Shown here: positions 11,968 to 23,443 of the stretch, piece by piece
Numbering within the stretch: the first letter of the stretch is position 1
Layout of the letters: every line of letters begins with the position of its first letter
DNA from: Apoda limacodes
Lineage: Eukaryota > Arthropoda > Insecta > Lepidoptera > Limacodidae
Assembly: GCA_946406115.1 (NCBI GenBank)
Contig: OX291544.1
Location: 25,995,521-26,059,520, forward strand
Direction: 5' to 3'
Length of the DNA: 64,000 bases
Notes under the pieces: model-generated
Seen by the model: the letters and a program-made list of their open reading frames with translations, nothing else
Told to the model about the DNA's origin: nothing
The model's database searches: none
Made by a program: the position numbers and the translations under genes

Positions 11968-12010
11968 GTTTATATAAGCTTTTTGGTAATACACATGAAG
12001 CTTATATATG
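11764..12010. repeat. Tandemly duplicated TA-rich block
   Basis: The block AAGCTTATAT-GGATGTCACGAGTG-(TA)n-TAGT-(TA)n-TGTGGTTTATATAAGC-TTTTTGGTAATACACATG occurs twice in tandem, about 112-130 bp per copy, with different (TA)n lengths. AAGCTTATATAAG near the left end and TTTATATAAGCTT near the right end form a short inverted repeat around each TA tract. An ORF of repeated YI residues on the minus strand (11809-11994) is an artefact of the TA runs. Confidence 0.85.
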
Positions 12011-13690
12011 AATTGGTTCTACATAATTGGTTAGAATTGCTAAGGTAGGATAAAGTCATCTAGTGATATCAAAAATAATGAACTTTGACTTATTGACACC
12101 AATTGTATATTTATTTAAAGAACTAAAAATTTAAAATGTAATATTAAATTGATGCAATATAATAAACAGATACTTATGAATATCGAGGAGTACAAACTAC
12201 AATGTAATAACGATTTGCTCAATTTATTTTTCTCAACCCTGACACCCAACTAGCAAATCTTAGCTTTATATCGGTTATAGGTACGTTTCCTGGATGCAAA
12301 ATGGTGTTCATGATTGCTCATATAAGAATATTAGAAACGTTTCTACAACACGGAAAGGGCCCCTGATTTAGAACATCTAAGTGATATAGCTATTGTATTG
12401 CAGCTCCGCTTAGGGCTAATTAGATACATATTTGTCATATATGCGTTGTTCTTTGAGACTTTTCGGTAATATATTAGGGAATTTTAAACACTGGTATTAC
12501 TATAAAGTGATAAAACGGCCACGCGAATACTGATATACTACCATTGAGTGTTAATGTAGTGATTGCTATTCATTCTTATTACAAATTCAATTACTGTTGT
12601 GTCGACCATCTATAAATTTGGAAGTTTGGAGACAAAAATAATTGTTAAGATATTATTTGTTTATTGTTAATGCTTCTGTATTCTGTAATGAGCGACAGTA
12701 TTGTAATAAATAGTTCAATATCACTTGCGCTTGCATTTTTATTGATAATCTAGTAGTATATTATATTATGGTGTTTTTTGCATGCCCCTCGTTAATTCAT
12801 TAATATTTAGACAAAAAAATATAAATTAACTAGCAAAAATTTAGGAGCCATAATAGTACGGCTTCGCTTCATAACGTTACCATGAACGCCTTATATACAA
12901 CATAGTAGCTCGATAACGACTGTTGTGAGTGCCTAACAGTGCTATAGGTGTTATACAAAGTGGCAGAGTAAACGTTTATATGATAGGTTTTATATCACAA
13001 TTTTGCTGTAAAGCCTTACACAGCTAAAAGGCTTTAAGAAATACATATATATGACCAGCAGTCACAAGGGTTACTTCTATATGACTTTGATATTACTCTT
13101 TTGTGTTATAAGATTTCTTTTATCGCATTTTTGCTAGTTGGGAGGAAAGTGAACTCGTTAGAGATTGATATTGACATGGTAAGAAGAAGTACTACACACA
13201 CCTGGAGAGTCTGACTCTAAACAAAATACCTGTTAAAATACCAGGTCCTTGATCCAAATTCTATTTTATATAATGGCAAACAAAGAAACTTGAACCCCGA
13301 GCGTAAAAGTGTGTTCCAATTATCTGATACTTCATTACTATTTCAGTAGTGGAGTGGGGAACTTACTTCCTTATTACTTCTTAAGAGGGACATTTTCCTT
13401 TATTTCTGTTATAAACAACCGAAGTTGTTGTGTTTCGGTTGTGACCAATGTCAATAGACTATATGACTTTTACTCTTAGGCAAATATTAGACGTTAAAAG
13501 GGCAGTAACATTGCAAAGAAAATAGATTTACGACTGTCTTCGAGTCTAGATTGTGACTTGAATTGTGTAACCCAAGCTGCTGCGGTCCCAGCGTCTAGGA
13601 TAATTTCAATTTACTAGAATTATTATGTTATAGTATATTAGAATAACGAAATTATAATAAATAAAAAAATAAATAAAGTTGTTTTTTAGG
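12011..13690. other. AT-rich intergenic sequence, nothing recognised
   Basis: No ORF of at least 60 codons, RNA gene or clear repeat family was found. Short GC-richer words such as GCAGCTCCGCTTAGGGC (12400) and CGGCTTCGCTTC (12857) could be eroded Helitron ends but are too short to call. Confidence 0.45.
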
Positions 13691-13879
13691 AAAAAAACTG
13701 AAATTCACCCTTATCAATGTAACAGCTTTACTAGTAGTTTAAACCTGCTTTTTTATTACTTTTTAATTAGTGTAAGTAGAAATTAGTGAAAAAAAACTGA
13801 AATTCACCCTTATCAATGTAACAGCTTTTCTAGTAGTTTAAAACTGCTTCTTTATTACTTTTTAATTAGTGTAAGTAGA
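13691..13879. repeat. 99-bp tandem duplication (two copies)
   Basis: AAAAAAACTGAAATTCACCC begins at 13691 and again about 99 bp later; both copies run to TTTTTAATTAGTGTAAGTAGA. They differ at only a few positions (CTTTACTAG versus CTTTTCTAG, AACCTGC versus AAACTGC), so the duplication is fairly recent. Confidence 0.9.
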
Positions 13880-16190
13880 CCACCCAGAACGTAGTGTGTG
13901 TATGTATGTATACATCGTCACGGCTTTAATCCCCAGAAGACAGTAACCAGCGGCCGAAAACACACACACAGCCTCCTTACACTACATAACCAGTTTAGTC
14001 AGTTTAGTGACAAGTGGTGAGCCCTTCGCCGCTACACTGATAAAATGTATCTGGACTAAGGTGGTTTTTTTATGTACTGTGTTGTTTTTACCAACTTTAG
14101 AAATAAAAAGTGGTAAAATGTAAGACGGAGGACAGAGTGACGATAAGTGATAAAATTATGAATCGATAAGTAACACACGATATATCAGCCTAACTACAAC
14201 CATTTAATATGAAGTGCCGCGCCCTCTGATAGCCTTTGACAGCAAAATATGACTAAGATCTTGCTTTGTAATAAATAAAACAAATCGAAATAAGCCATAA
14301 CGTTTTAAAGAAACATATCTAGGTGTCCTTTGATGAATAAAAACGGTAAAACATGCCAGAAACCTCCTCTAAGGTTATACCTATGCAAAAAAATCAAAAT
14401 CAGTCCTGCGTTATATTTAAAACATATATTCTGTAGCGCCCCTTGTTAGTTTGAGCGCTACAACAACGTTCAAGAGTACCAATATAGCAGATTTCTCGAT
14501 CGCCGTAGGATTTTACGATTGAAACTGATATCAGTTGTAGGCCGCCAGTTCTTTAATAACTGATAACAGACATAATATATACACACAAAAAACTTCCACC
14601 CTGAACGCATATTCCCTCTCCGTCACGGGTAAACTTTTTTTTAAAGAAAAATAAGGCCATGTGATATTACTAAACGTTATTTTGGCATCAATATGGCAAC
14701 TAACTCTTTGGTCATGGATTGACCTCAGGATGACCCGGGACACATCAAACTTTAATTCATTTGATGTGCCTAGCACGCACGACCCGCGACAAATTGCTTT
14801 CCTCGAGTGGAGGGAAAACTCCTCAAAAAGAAGGTATCTATCTATGTAACAGTCACATAATGCGTTTTAGAAAATTTATTTACAGGGCTTAACATTCGAG
14901 AAAATAAGATTTTACTATCTAGTCTATAGATCTACATTGACTTAACCATATTATTTAAAATAACAAACTTAAAGTTTTCGAATTCTCTAATATCTCATGT
15001 AAAATATCAATTGCAGTTAAATCTTTTCTAATGAATATAAAACTGGGTAAGTGCGTGATGTATCTACACGTAATAAATAAGGATACCGCAGAATAATAAT
15101 AATTTCAAATCCCTTAAACTTCTAAACAATTGTCTTTTTAAAGCTCATATATATGTCAGGAAGAGTCATATTTTCAGTTTATCATTGCCTGAAAACACAG
15201 ATAAAACGACGTTTTTTAAAAATAAAACCTAGCTGGATCGATTTATCACCCCCGAAACCCCCAGACATACTAAATTTCATGAAAATCGTTGGAGCCGTTT
15301 TCGAAATTCATATTATATATATCAAATATATAAAAGAATTGCTCGTTTAAAGGTTTTTGATTTAGCAACTACCAATGAATTAAACAACATCACATTGCCA
15401 ATTCTTCAAATATATTATATCTAAAACTAAAGTCCTATAACAAACAATATACGCATCTTAAAATAAAAAGGTTGTTATAGGATCCATAGATATAGAAGTC
15501 TACGGACGGCCAGCTGACGGCTAAGCTCCACGCTATAGATACCTATGTATATATAAAAGATAGATAGTTGCTTATCGCTAACGAGTTGTAAATACGTTAA
15601 TAAAGTTCACCCTTTGTATCTGCGCAGGTAGATGTAATTTATGGGTTGCTATAGTCTAAACAAGAAAATACATTAAATATTGTTTTATAAATGAATGTTT
15701 GTATTTAAATAAATACATATAACACCCTGACGTTCCTCGTAGTAGTTAGGCAGTATGTAGGTAAACAAATGTAAAAATAGTTAGGTTTGTATGTCCTATT
15801 GTTTACCTTTGTGTAAGTAATTTTAACTCTGAGTTTTCTTGAGAAAATATGTAATGTTAATACCGCGGCTTCGTCCGCGTAGATTAGCGTAGGTTGATTT
15901 ATCGTTGAATACATTGTTTTGTTAACTAAATTAGGATATTGCGGATGTAATTACGTAAAAGTTAGATACGAGTGTTGCACCGTGGGTTTGTTTATTGATT
16001 TAATAATTATAGACCTGTTAATGTACCTATATTAGAACAAGTACTGGCAGGCGCATAAAAGGGTAAGACAGAGATAGGTATAGGAATGTGATAGGGATGC
16101 AAATACGAATTGCGACCAAAATAAAAGGTTATCTGATTGTTCGCGGGAAATTAATTTGTTTGTGATTGTTCAGCGGGTAGTTAAACGCTG
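13880..16190. other. Intergenic sequence with eroded repeat fragments
   Basis: Around 13905-13990 a CATCGTCACGGCTTTAATC segment with CA-rich flanks resembles a common lepidopteran interspersed repeat (weak, from memory). Around 15250-15310 ACTAAATTTCATGAAAATCG and GGAGCCGTTTTCGAAATTC look like the inner part of an old Helitron-type repeat. At 15860-15880 ACCGCGGCTTCGTCCGCG resembles a reversed Helitron 3' end. A 12-bp inverted repeat CACATCAAACTT/ATTTGATGTG flanks 14740-14770. No gene is recognisable. Confidence 0.4.
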
Positions 16191-16207
16191 CCACCATCAC
16201 CACGCCC

Positions 16208-17290
16208 GTTCTTCCCAGACCTGCTGCGACCACCATTTCGACGACTCAGACGCAGAAGGATAGGTATCTACCGCTTGTCGTCGAAGTCTTCCTGAACTGG
16301 TCGACACATGTCCGGGAAATCAAGAATGTCCTTGGAAGAGCCCCAAACTCTCGGCGAAAAGAGGTACACTTTATGCCTACCGACGCCCAGGAATATCGGA
16401 CCGTTCAACGTTACCTCACGGAACTTGAGAAACGTGAAAGGATATCCTGGTTTAACCGCTAAAAGTCGCTATCCAAGGACTTCTAGCAGAGACCAACACT
16501 AGCGGGATTGAGGAGGAGCTGCGTACATTTGGTTATGTATGACCCTCAATACGTCAAGCACAACCGGGCCAGGAAGGATCGCTAAGGCTGCATCTTCTTC
16601 GACCAAATACGACGCTCAGCCATCTCATCAAAGATTTTCCGGGTTTCGGAGCTGCTGTGCATGCCTGGCGTTGTGATTGAAGCCTGGTATAGCATAAAAG
16701 GCACACAGTGCCACTGATGCCTGGGTTTCCGCCACTCCTTTTTCGGCTGCCACCGTACGCAGACGTGCGTGAGATGTGGTGATCCTCCCACCTGCATAAA
16801 TTGCGGAAGCGCCCACGCAGCCAACAACTACTCGTGCTCAGTCTTCAAAAAAGAGGCGCGTAACAAGAACACTGGCACGGTAGCTCGTACCAGCCCTCCA
16901 ACTATTCCGGCCCACAAAAATACTGTGAAAGCACAAGTGGGCAGTGCCACACTCGTGGCACCCGCGAACTTGCCCACCGATTCCAGTGCCTAAAAGAAAA
17001 GGCCAAGAAGGAGGAATAAGAAAGTCGCTAGAGCCGCATCGCGCCTGTAACTGCCGCCACCTCCACCGCTACAGCAGCACCCGCTGCCGCGACGCCACCC
17101 ACCAGCACAGCGCCAGCACCTCAGGCTTCACCCTCACGATCCCGCACACAGAAGGGACGAGACATCGAGAACTCGTCAGTAAAGAAAGTGAAGGATACGG
17201 CATTTGACATCCTGATCGAGATTCTACAGGTCGCGCGGAATAACACGGATCTCACTCCCGCGATCCTCAGAGGCTGGACACATTCCGTCT
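16208..17290 (+). pseudogene. LINE ORF1 (gag-like) pseudogene with zinc knuckle
   Basis: Reading from 16208 gives a continuous segment containing VEVFLNWSTHVREIK, PTDAQEYRTVQRYL and ELEKRERISWF, ending at a stop at 16460; this matches the N-terminal block of retroposon gag proteins that precedes the zinc knuckles. After frame changes, the segment near 16640-16830 gives LLCMPGVVIEAW and then CVRCGDPPTCINCGSAH with a later Cys, a variant C-x2-C-x3-H knuckle. Between about 17000 and 17290 the frame is Ala/Pro/Thr-rich and ends with KVKDTAFDILIEILQ, a plausible gag tail. Such proteins bind the element's RNA in the cytoplasm and nucleus. Several frameshifts and stops make this copy non-functional. 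Confidence 0.8.
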
Positions 17291-17367
17291 GTATCCTCTA
17301 TACAAACACCTCAGAAGCTGCATCTAGGTGAACGACCTGAGGAACAATTTGGTCCTGGCTATGCTTA

Positions 17368-17570
17368 CCATCGTCGCCGACGATTTCAACAGCAAGCACC
17401 CCGGCCGGAACTCTGCCACCGTGAGCTCAGACGGCCGACGGTTTTGCGACAATGCAGTACGGTTCGGATACGCGATTATAGGTCCACATACACCGACACA
17501 TATCCCGTTCCAGACAGGTCAACAACCAGACTTCATTGACTTACTGGCATTCTCCAAGACAACTAAGACA
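17368..17570 (+). pseudogene. APE-type endonuclease C-terminal remnant of the LINE
   Basis: The frame includes VADDFNSKHPGRNS, matching the GDFNAKH-type active-site block of LINE endonucleases (first Gly replaced by Asp), then GRRFCDN, GPHTPTHIP and QQPDFIDL, matching the later catalytic-domain blocks. In an intact element this domain nicks target DNA to prime reverse transcription. The N-terminal half, with the metal-binding Glu, is absent, because gag-like sequence ends only ~80 bp upstream. A deletion is the simplest reading. Confidence 0.75.
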
Positions 17571-17721
17571 TTGCTTCCTAAGGAACAAACCCCGAAAAGC
17601 TCGTAGTGCAGATCGTATTACACACACAGCGTTGCGTCACCTTCCTCCGAAATCCGTGGCAGTGGTGACGCACCTGTTCAACGGCACAATGCGCACTGGA
17701 CACTTCCCACAGACATGAAAA

Positions 17722-18441
17722 TTGGGCTACGTCATAATGATTTCTAAGGCTGGCAAGAATACTCAAAAACCTAAGTACTACCGGCCGATAACCTTGCTAT
17801 CGCATATCTCTAAGGTGTTCGAAAAGCTCTTGCTGAAACACCTAGATGATAACTTCACCCCAGGCCCTGAACAGTTCGGCTCCAGAGCGGAACACTCTAC
17901 CACCCTACAGCTGTCGAGAATACTTCACCACATTGCAGTGGCTTCGAACAATAAGAAATACACTATGGCAGTACTCCTCGGCATGGAGAAAACGAACAAT
18001 CGAGTTTGGCACCAGGGTCTGGTGTTTAAGCTCTCGTCATCCCAGACCCCGCGCAGGATAGTAATGGTAATCCAGTCCGTCCTTAAGCACTGCAACTTTA
18101 GCGTCGTAATTGTAGATGCAGTATATTCTGAGCGCCCTATTGAAGCCAGAGTCCCTCAGGGGAGTGTGCTATCTCTAACGTTTTACTCATGCTATACTGA
18201 TGACATCCCGAAGGAGGAGGGAGCAATGCTGACACTGTACGCTGATGACGCGGCGTACTTGACCTCCTCCATCAGACCAGATTACGCCGCTATCAAGATG
18301 CAGTGCACCCTTGATGCCTTGCCAGACTGGCTCTCCAAATGGAGGTTGTCGGTTGACGTGAGTAAAACACAAGCCATCTTTCTGCACCACACACACAAGA
18401 TTCCTCCACCACTCCAATTCTCAGGGCAACAGATAGCATAG
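17722..18441 (+). pseudogene. LINE reverse transcriptase fragment (239 codons)
   Basis: The longest uninterrupted RT frame of this element. Blocks in order: YYRPITLLSHISKVFEKLL (residues ~19-37), EQFGSRAEHSTTLQL (~49-63), the motif A region AVLLGMEKTNNRVWHQGL (~82-99), ARVPQGSVLSLTFY, and the catalytic YADD at residues 173-176. Residue 87 is Gly where the motif A catalytic Asp is expected, so even this open frame could not polymerise. It ends at a stop after DVSKTQAIF and IPPPLQFSGQQIA, so the thumb and C-terminus are missing. Full Jockey-type RTs run several hundred residues further. The ATG at 17722 is internal and not a genuine start. Confidence 0.88.
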
Positions 18442-18470
18442 AGCCCCGACGTCAAAATACCGGGCGTTTT

Positions 18471-18771
18471 ATTGTTTCTCTCCAACTTCGTCCGCAAACA
18501 AAATATATACTTCTACGTGAAATGCATGTTACAGACAGAAAATAAACTTATAAGTTTTTTTTTGAGACGAAACCTTTAAAAACCTAACAATAAAACTACT
18601 TTGTACCTGTATACAAAGCAGTTATTCGAGTGATGCATGTCAAATTCGAAATTAACTAGAACCAGATATTGCGTAAGTAATATAATTACTTAGATAAAGT
18701 GCGGTATTGCGGTATTCTTGCGATGTGGCTTACCAAAGCCTTTGTTATTGTATGTTAGCAGCATTTAGATT

Positions 18772-18802
<31 letters not shown>

Positions 18803-20810
18803 CTGTATCTGATCACATATATATGTATATACTTATATCTACACCCAAATTTAGAGAAATAATAGTAAATCCTGAATTAGTTGGGTCCTAATCAATACCC
18901 TATTGACTAATGTTATTAATTGTATATGATGTAATAGTTTAATCTGAATTTGGATCCTAGTTATTTGGGGCTCCCTTTAGTTTTTATACTTATACTTTTT
19001 TTATACTATTTGAGCTAATGAAGAGCATCGGTATCGCCAATCCTGCTGTAACTGCTAGATTTAATATACCTGCAGCAAAGGCTAAAATGGCAGGATCCTG
19101 CTAAATTTGGTCACGCTGCCTGGTGGCCTTGCCCCAACTGTAGATCTCACTACGATAATAACAAATTACACCTGACCTGAGGCAGAGTATATCGAGTAAG
19201 ATCTCTTTCGAACATTATGTCTGGTCCAGGCTAATAGAGGGAGATAGCTCTAGATTCGTCTTAACCTGTCACACTTATACATCCCTGGGATTCTCTGAAT
19301 CTGCACGAATGCAGAATTATACCCATAAAAAACCGAGAAAATCGAGATTTGCTGCCTATCGTACGTGGAACTATGTCTCTTTGTATGCTTCAATAGTGTA
19401 ATGTGTCTTTGGACACTGGTTTGGACGTATCTTCACGATGTTTTCCTTCACCGAAAAGCCAGTGGTGTGAATAAATCCAACCACTACTTTACCCCAGTTG
19501 AGGGATAAATTTTGCAGAATCCTTTCCTAGTGGTCGCCTACGTTTTAAAAAAAACCTCTGTGCATCCTCAGTTTACAAGTAAAACTCGCACTCGACCGGA
19601 TTTTTATAAAGAGTACACACTTTTACTAATTATATGCCCTGATGCATGTTGTGGTTAATTTAAATAATAATAATTTATTTCATAAAATTAAAAAAAATCT
19701 AGATTTCTCTTGCGTTAGACTGAGTAGTATTATTCAATCTAACTAATAAAATAAGTAAGTGCGTAAAAAAAATGTAAGTATTAAATTATTAGTTGGGTGT
19801 AGCTTCATATATATTAACTTAGTAAACTACTGACAAACAATTTGTATGTCATATTGACGTCGATAAAAATTCAAAATTAAGAAATTCATGATTATGAAGA
19901 ATATATTCTTTTACGAGGTCTTAGATCCTTTGGATTTATAAAGTTATGAGATCAGTAACTTTTTTGTTAAGGAATATATTGTTCAAATTTTATTTTTAGT
20001 GCTTAAATAAATATTTTACCAAGAGAAGTTTATGAAAAATCCCTTTAGCTTTTTAAATATTTGTGAAGGGATTAAAGTTTCCACTTTATAAAAATAAAAA
20101 ATTGCGGTATACCTTTAATGGAAATTTATTTATATATAAATATAAGACCATCTTAATAAGTCTCGACACATTTTGTTTTTTCATTCATTTTAAGACTCAA
20201 ATATTCATTCTGTTTGAATTCTGAGTAAAGCATAGCATTTTTGCGTTTTGGGTCACATTCGGTTTTCTTACCAGCTACTTGGTTCGCTAGCGTTAGTTAT
20301 TGACAGCCTTTCCTTAGATTCCACTATCTTCCTGCTAATGCTTCGCGTTTCTGAGTTGTATCAAGTCGAAACAAGACAGTCAAGGCAAATGACCCCTCCC
20401 CAGATTTCTTGCTGATCTGTTTTATCACCCATAAACTGTTACTTGTAACTTATTTTTGATACTGTTAACGTGTGTACATACTATTTCTAAGTTATATAGT
20501 ATTAAGTAAAAACAATTACTTGGTTTTCGTGACACCAGCTCACAAGAGTACTTATCCATTACTAGACACATGTGCTAGAAATCGAAAACTAAACAAAGCG
20601 GTTTTCTGACTTTTGCGGTTTACTAAAATTACGTAATTAATTATATTAAATAATTAATTATTAATTATTTTGGATGACGGGTGACAAAATAACCGAAAAT
20701 AATGATTACTTATCCCAATACAAACACACCCTTTGCCAAACTATGAACTCAATAAATATGTACAAAGTATCAAACATATATATGTACATAGTATCAAACA
20801 GTAAACATAA
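18471..20810. other. AT-rich sequence with a (TA)n tract and a small repeat fragment
   Basis: (TA)n occupies about 18774-18802. At 19428-19475 the words CTTCACGATGTTTTCCTTC and AAAAGCCAGTGGTGTGAATA match the interspersed repeat seen in fuller form at 49360-49410. The rest has no recognisable gene or family. Confidence 0.5.
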
Positions 20811-20811
20811 G

Positions 20812-20885
20812 CATATTGTGAAGGAAAACTACGGAACCCTACACTGCCCGTGGCACGACACGCACTTGGCCTTTTTTTTTCATAT
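20812..20885 (-). repeat. Fragment of an interspersed repeat (GGGTTCCGTAG/GGCCAAGTGCG type)
   Basis: On the minus strand the segment reads GGCCAAGTGCGTGTCG, then GCAGTGTAGGGTTCCGTAG, followed by TTTTCC. These words are shared in style with the longer copy at 63205-63632 and with a common insect repeat. It is only a terminal piece. Confidence 0.6.
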
Positions 20886-22081
20886 TATGTAAGTTTTACA
20901 GGTGGAGCTTACTTTGCAGAATTGTGTTGATTCATCTTTTGTACATGCATTTCTCGGTGTTAAATGAACAGGGAAGCAACCCCATTTAATATAATTTCTG
21001 TTAAACCAAGTTTTTCATTGCTGCACGGTTTTACCCTCCATATTTTCCAAGTTCTCGGAAATGTATATGATGAGATTTATTTGACGTGGAAATTCACGGT
21101 TACGGAAAAGATTCCCGTTTTATGAAGTTACCGTAAGAGATTCACAATTTAACGTTACGATCTTGTTTTGATAAAGTAAAATAGAGCGGATGTAAGGTTT
21201 TGGAATGTGCCTATAAGGTACATGCGCTAAATAAGGCCAATGTAATTTGAAATTCATTTATTTAACAAATTATTTAGTCCTTTCAATTTCATTTTAAATA
21301 TTCTTATGTGAGAACTGCAGGTTCTCAAAGGAAAAACATATCTTTAACTGGTACTTTTAATTTTAGTTGTATTCAAACATATTGAGACAAATGCGGGAAA
21401 TATGGTCTTGGGTTTGCAATAAAGTTATTTAATGTTTCATTAAGAGTCATAACTCTTTCAATTATTTTTAGTTCTAAAGTGAAAGTGCTCGGCGCAGAAA
21501 AAAAACTTACAAATTTGGCAAAGAAATAAATAATCTTCTAAAAGATGCAAAAACAACATGCTGTACTTAGGCTTTATTCACCGCGGTGTATGAAATCAAT
21601 CTATTACTTAAAAACAATTATAATATTTAAACTTTGCTTTCTCGTTTCTAAGACTAAAACATTTTTGATTATTGTTTCCCATAGTGTTATATTTTTTGCA
21701 CCTTTCTCATTTTTTAAATTTAGGAGGTAGGTACCTTATACCTAAACATCTTCGAAGCCGATTGTGGTCCTTTTTTAATCTGTATTAACGGGCTTTTTGG
21801 GCGAGACTCTGTAGGAGTCACCGTCCATATAGCTCTGTAGGAGTCGCGTCCGTATATAATGATGCAAATAGTCGATTGTACAAGGGTGCGTTTACCAACT
21901 ACGACACGATAAAAATCTTTCGTGGTAATCACAGGTTATGCCAATTCCGACCATTAAAGAACTATTCTTTAAAAACGGCCATTTTAGTTTTAAAGTGTAA
22001 ACAATTTGCTACAGTATAAAATCAAAAAAAACTCTATTAACCTTATGGTTTTCAAGATACAGCTCCTAAATATAGGTCAAA
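20886..22081. other. No recognisable gene
   Basis: AT-rich. Two CTCTGTAGGAGTC words at 21807-21850 form a short local repeat. ORFs at 21545-21730 (plus) and 21720-21932 (minus) lack recognisable motifs. Confidence 0.45.
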
Positions 22082-22379
22082 TTTGAAATCCTTCACATGG
22101 TTCGGATGGTCCATAGGGTTTAGTTAAACACCTAAACTGTTAGCGAAATACAGGTGACCATTAAAACGCCGAACTAGCAAAATCACACTTTTTGGCAAGC
22201 ATTTTTGTGTTCCTACTAGACTTCTTCTGTAGATCTGACTTAAATTTTATGATTGTGAATAAAACAGATGCACTGATGTACAGTTGTACTACCAGGGGGG
22301 TTGGTCACCTGTATTTTGCTACCATTTTAGGTGTTTATTAAACCCTATGACACCATCCGAACCATGTGAAGGATTCAAA
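22082..22379. mobile_element. MITE-like element with ~78-bp terminal inverted repeats
   Basis: The left arm 22082-22160 (AAATCCTTCACATGG, TTCGGATGG, CATAGGGTTTA, AAACACCTAAA, AAATACAGGTGACCA) is mirrored by the reverse complement of 22302-22379 with about ten mismatches or small gaps. The 140-bp centre has no ORF. Nearly 80-bp arms on a ~300-bp element indicate a fold-back or MITE-type DNA element. No transposase is present. Confidence 0.85.
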
Positions 22380-22731
22380 ATGTTTATGGAAATTCAACAA
22401 ATATACAATTTATAAGACGGTCGAAATAAAACAAAAAAAGGTTCACCACCTATTACGTTTGTCAGACGGAATACCATCAGTTGAACGTGAATATTAAGGG
22501 CATACTTCGGAACATCTCTAACCACCCCTTGGCAGGCAAGCGCCATGATAGTGTTTTTTTTATTTGTATTAAAAATCACGTCTTTCAATGCACGTTCGTC
22601 CTGCAATTTCCTTCGAGTGAACCTCTGCACTTTTATTAAAATGTATTATTTGATAGCACTGAAAATACAAGTATAATAAACGAATAATATATTTCTGGTT
22701 TCATTTAATAAATATTTTTGAACATTACATA

Positions 22732-22948
22732 CAGCTCCATCTGGTTCCAAACTAAGCGAAGCTTGTACAACGGATACATACAAATCCTTTTTTTTGTAAA
22801 TACATACATTTTTTTATACACAGAAAATATTCAGTCTCAAGACAAACACAATGAACATCATTACATAAATGTATGCTGTGTGCGAGAATCGAACCCAGCC
22901 TCCTCGATTCAGCAGTCGGGTCACTATTCATTGTGCCGAGGATTTTTT
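22732..22948 (-). mobile_element. tRNA-derived SINE (family S1), copy 1
   Basis: On the minus strand it begins CCTCGGCACAATGAATAG and contains a B-box-like GGTTCGATTCTCGCAC, then the body words GTGTTTGTCTTGAGACTG and ATGTATGTATTTAC, ending near TTTGGAACCAGATGGAGCTG. The same body occurs at 27836-28062, 28380-28640 and 60088-60365. An internal Pol III promoter of this type drives SINE transcription; mobilisation would need a partner LINE. Confidence 0.85.
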
Positions 22949-22999
22949 TATATTTGAGAGATGAAATTCATTTTACTCAAGGAACAGACATAAGTGCAG

Positions 23000-23443
23000 A
23001 CAGAACGGGTGCCGCCTGTGGAGGCTGGTCTGCTCTTGCAAACTTCTTTGTATTCTTAGTATTTAGTCTTACTTTTTTGTTTTGTTTATTAATACTGTAA
23101 GACATTGATTATTTCTTAGTGATGAATACATAAACTGTCTTTTGTTTATATTAGATACTTTTTTATGTTGTGCTTGTGCTTTATATTTCATGTTTTTTTA
23201 TGTTTGTAATGGAAAGTGTCCTTTTATGATAGAGAGGACATTTTCCAATATTTGAATTGGACGCTGTAAGAGAAAGGGAGAAAAGAAATGCCCTTGCTGA
23301 GTTTCTTGCCGGTTCTTCTCAGTACAAGGTCTCCCGCCCTGTAGACTTACGAACCGATGGCGTAGTGACATTCATAAGTGCTCAATTATTGTAGCCTAAA
23401 CTGAATAAATTATATTGAATTTGAATTTGAATTTAAGGTAATT
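23000..23443 (+). mobile_element. LINE 3' end with (GAATTT)n tail
   Basis: The segment ends CTGAATAAATTATATTGAATTTGAATTTGAATTT, given here as AATAAA followed by repeated GAATTT. Upstream lie CTGAGTTTCTTGCCGGTTCTTC and GGAGGCTGGTCTGCTCTTGC; the latter recurs in reverse at 26826-26853. This is the 5'-truncated 3' part of a LINE or LINE-tailed repeat. The short frame CGGWSALANFFVF shows no catalytic motif. Confidence 0.7.

Larger units (their letters stand above)
16190..18470 (+). mobile_element. Decayed Jockey-type LINE (gag, endonuclease remnant, RT)
   Basis: This 2.3-kb GC-richer island carries gag-like coding pieces (16208-17290), the C-terminal part of an APE-type endonuclease (17370-17560) and an RT (17722-18441) in the expected order on one strand. 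The endonuclease N-terminal half and the finger region before the RT are missing or shortened. Frameshifts and stops separate the pieces. No poly(A) or 3' UTR is visible after 18470, so the 3' end is lost. Jockey-clade affinity rests on gag with a Pre-C2HC-like region and zinc knuckles; this is inference from motif style. Confidence 0.85.

Noticed and set aside
11809..11994. Minus-strand ORF rich in YI dipeptides
   Set aside because: It is a translation of (TA)n.
14531..14849. Overlapping ORFs on both strands
   Set aside because: No recognisable domain in either; no repeat or gene evidence; treated as chance.
16582..16827. Minus-strand 81-codon ORF
   Set aside because: It is antisense to the gag zinc-knuckle region of the LINE on the plus strand.
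22860..22948. Functional tRNA gene on the minus strand
   Set aside because: It is the head of a SINE; the B box is good but the flanking arms do not pair and the SINE tail follows.
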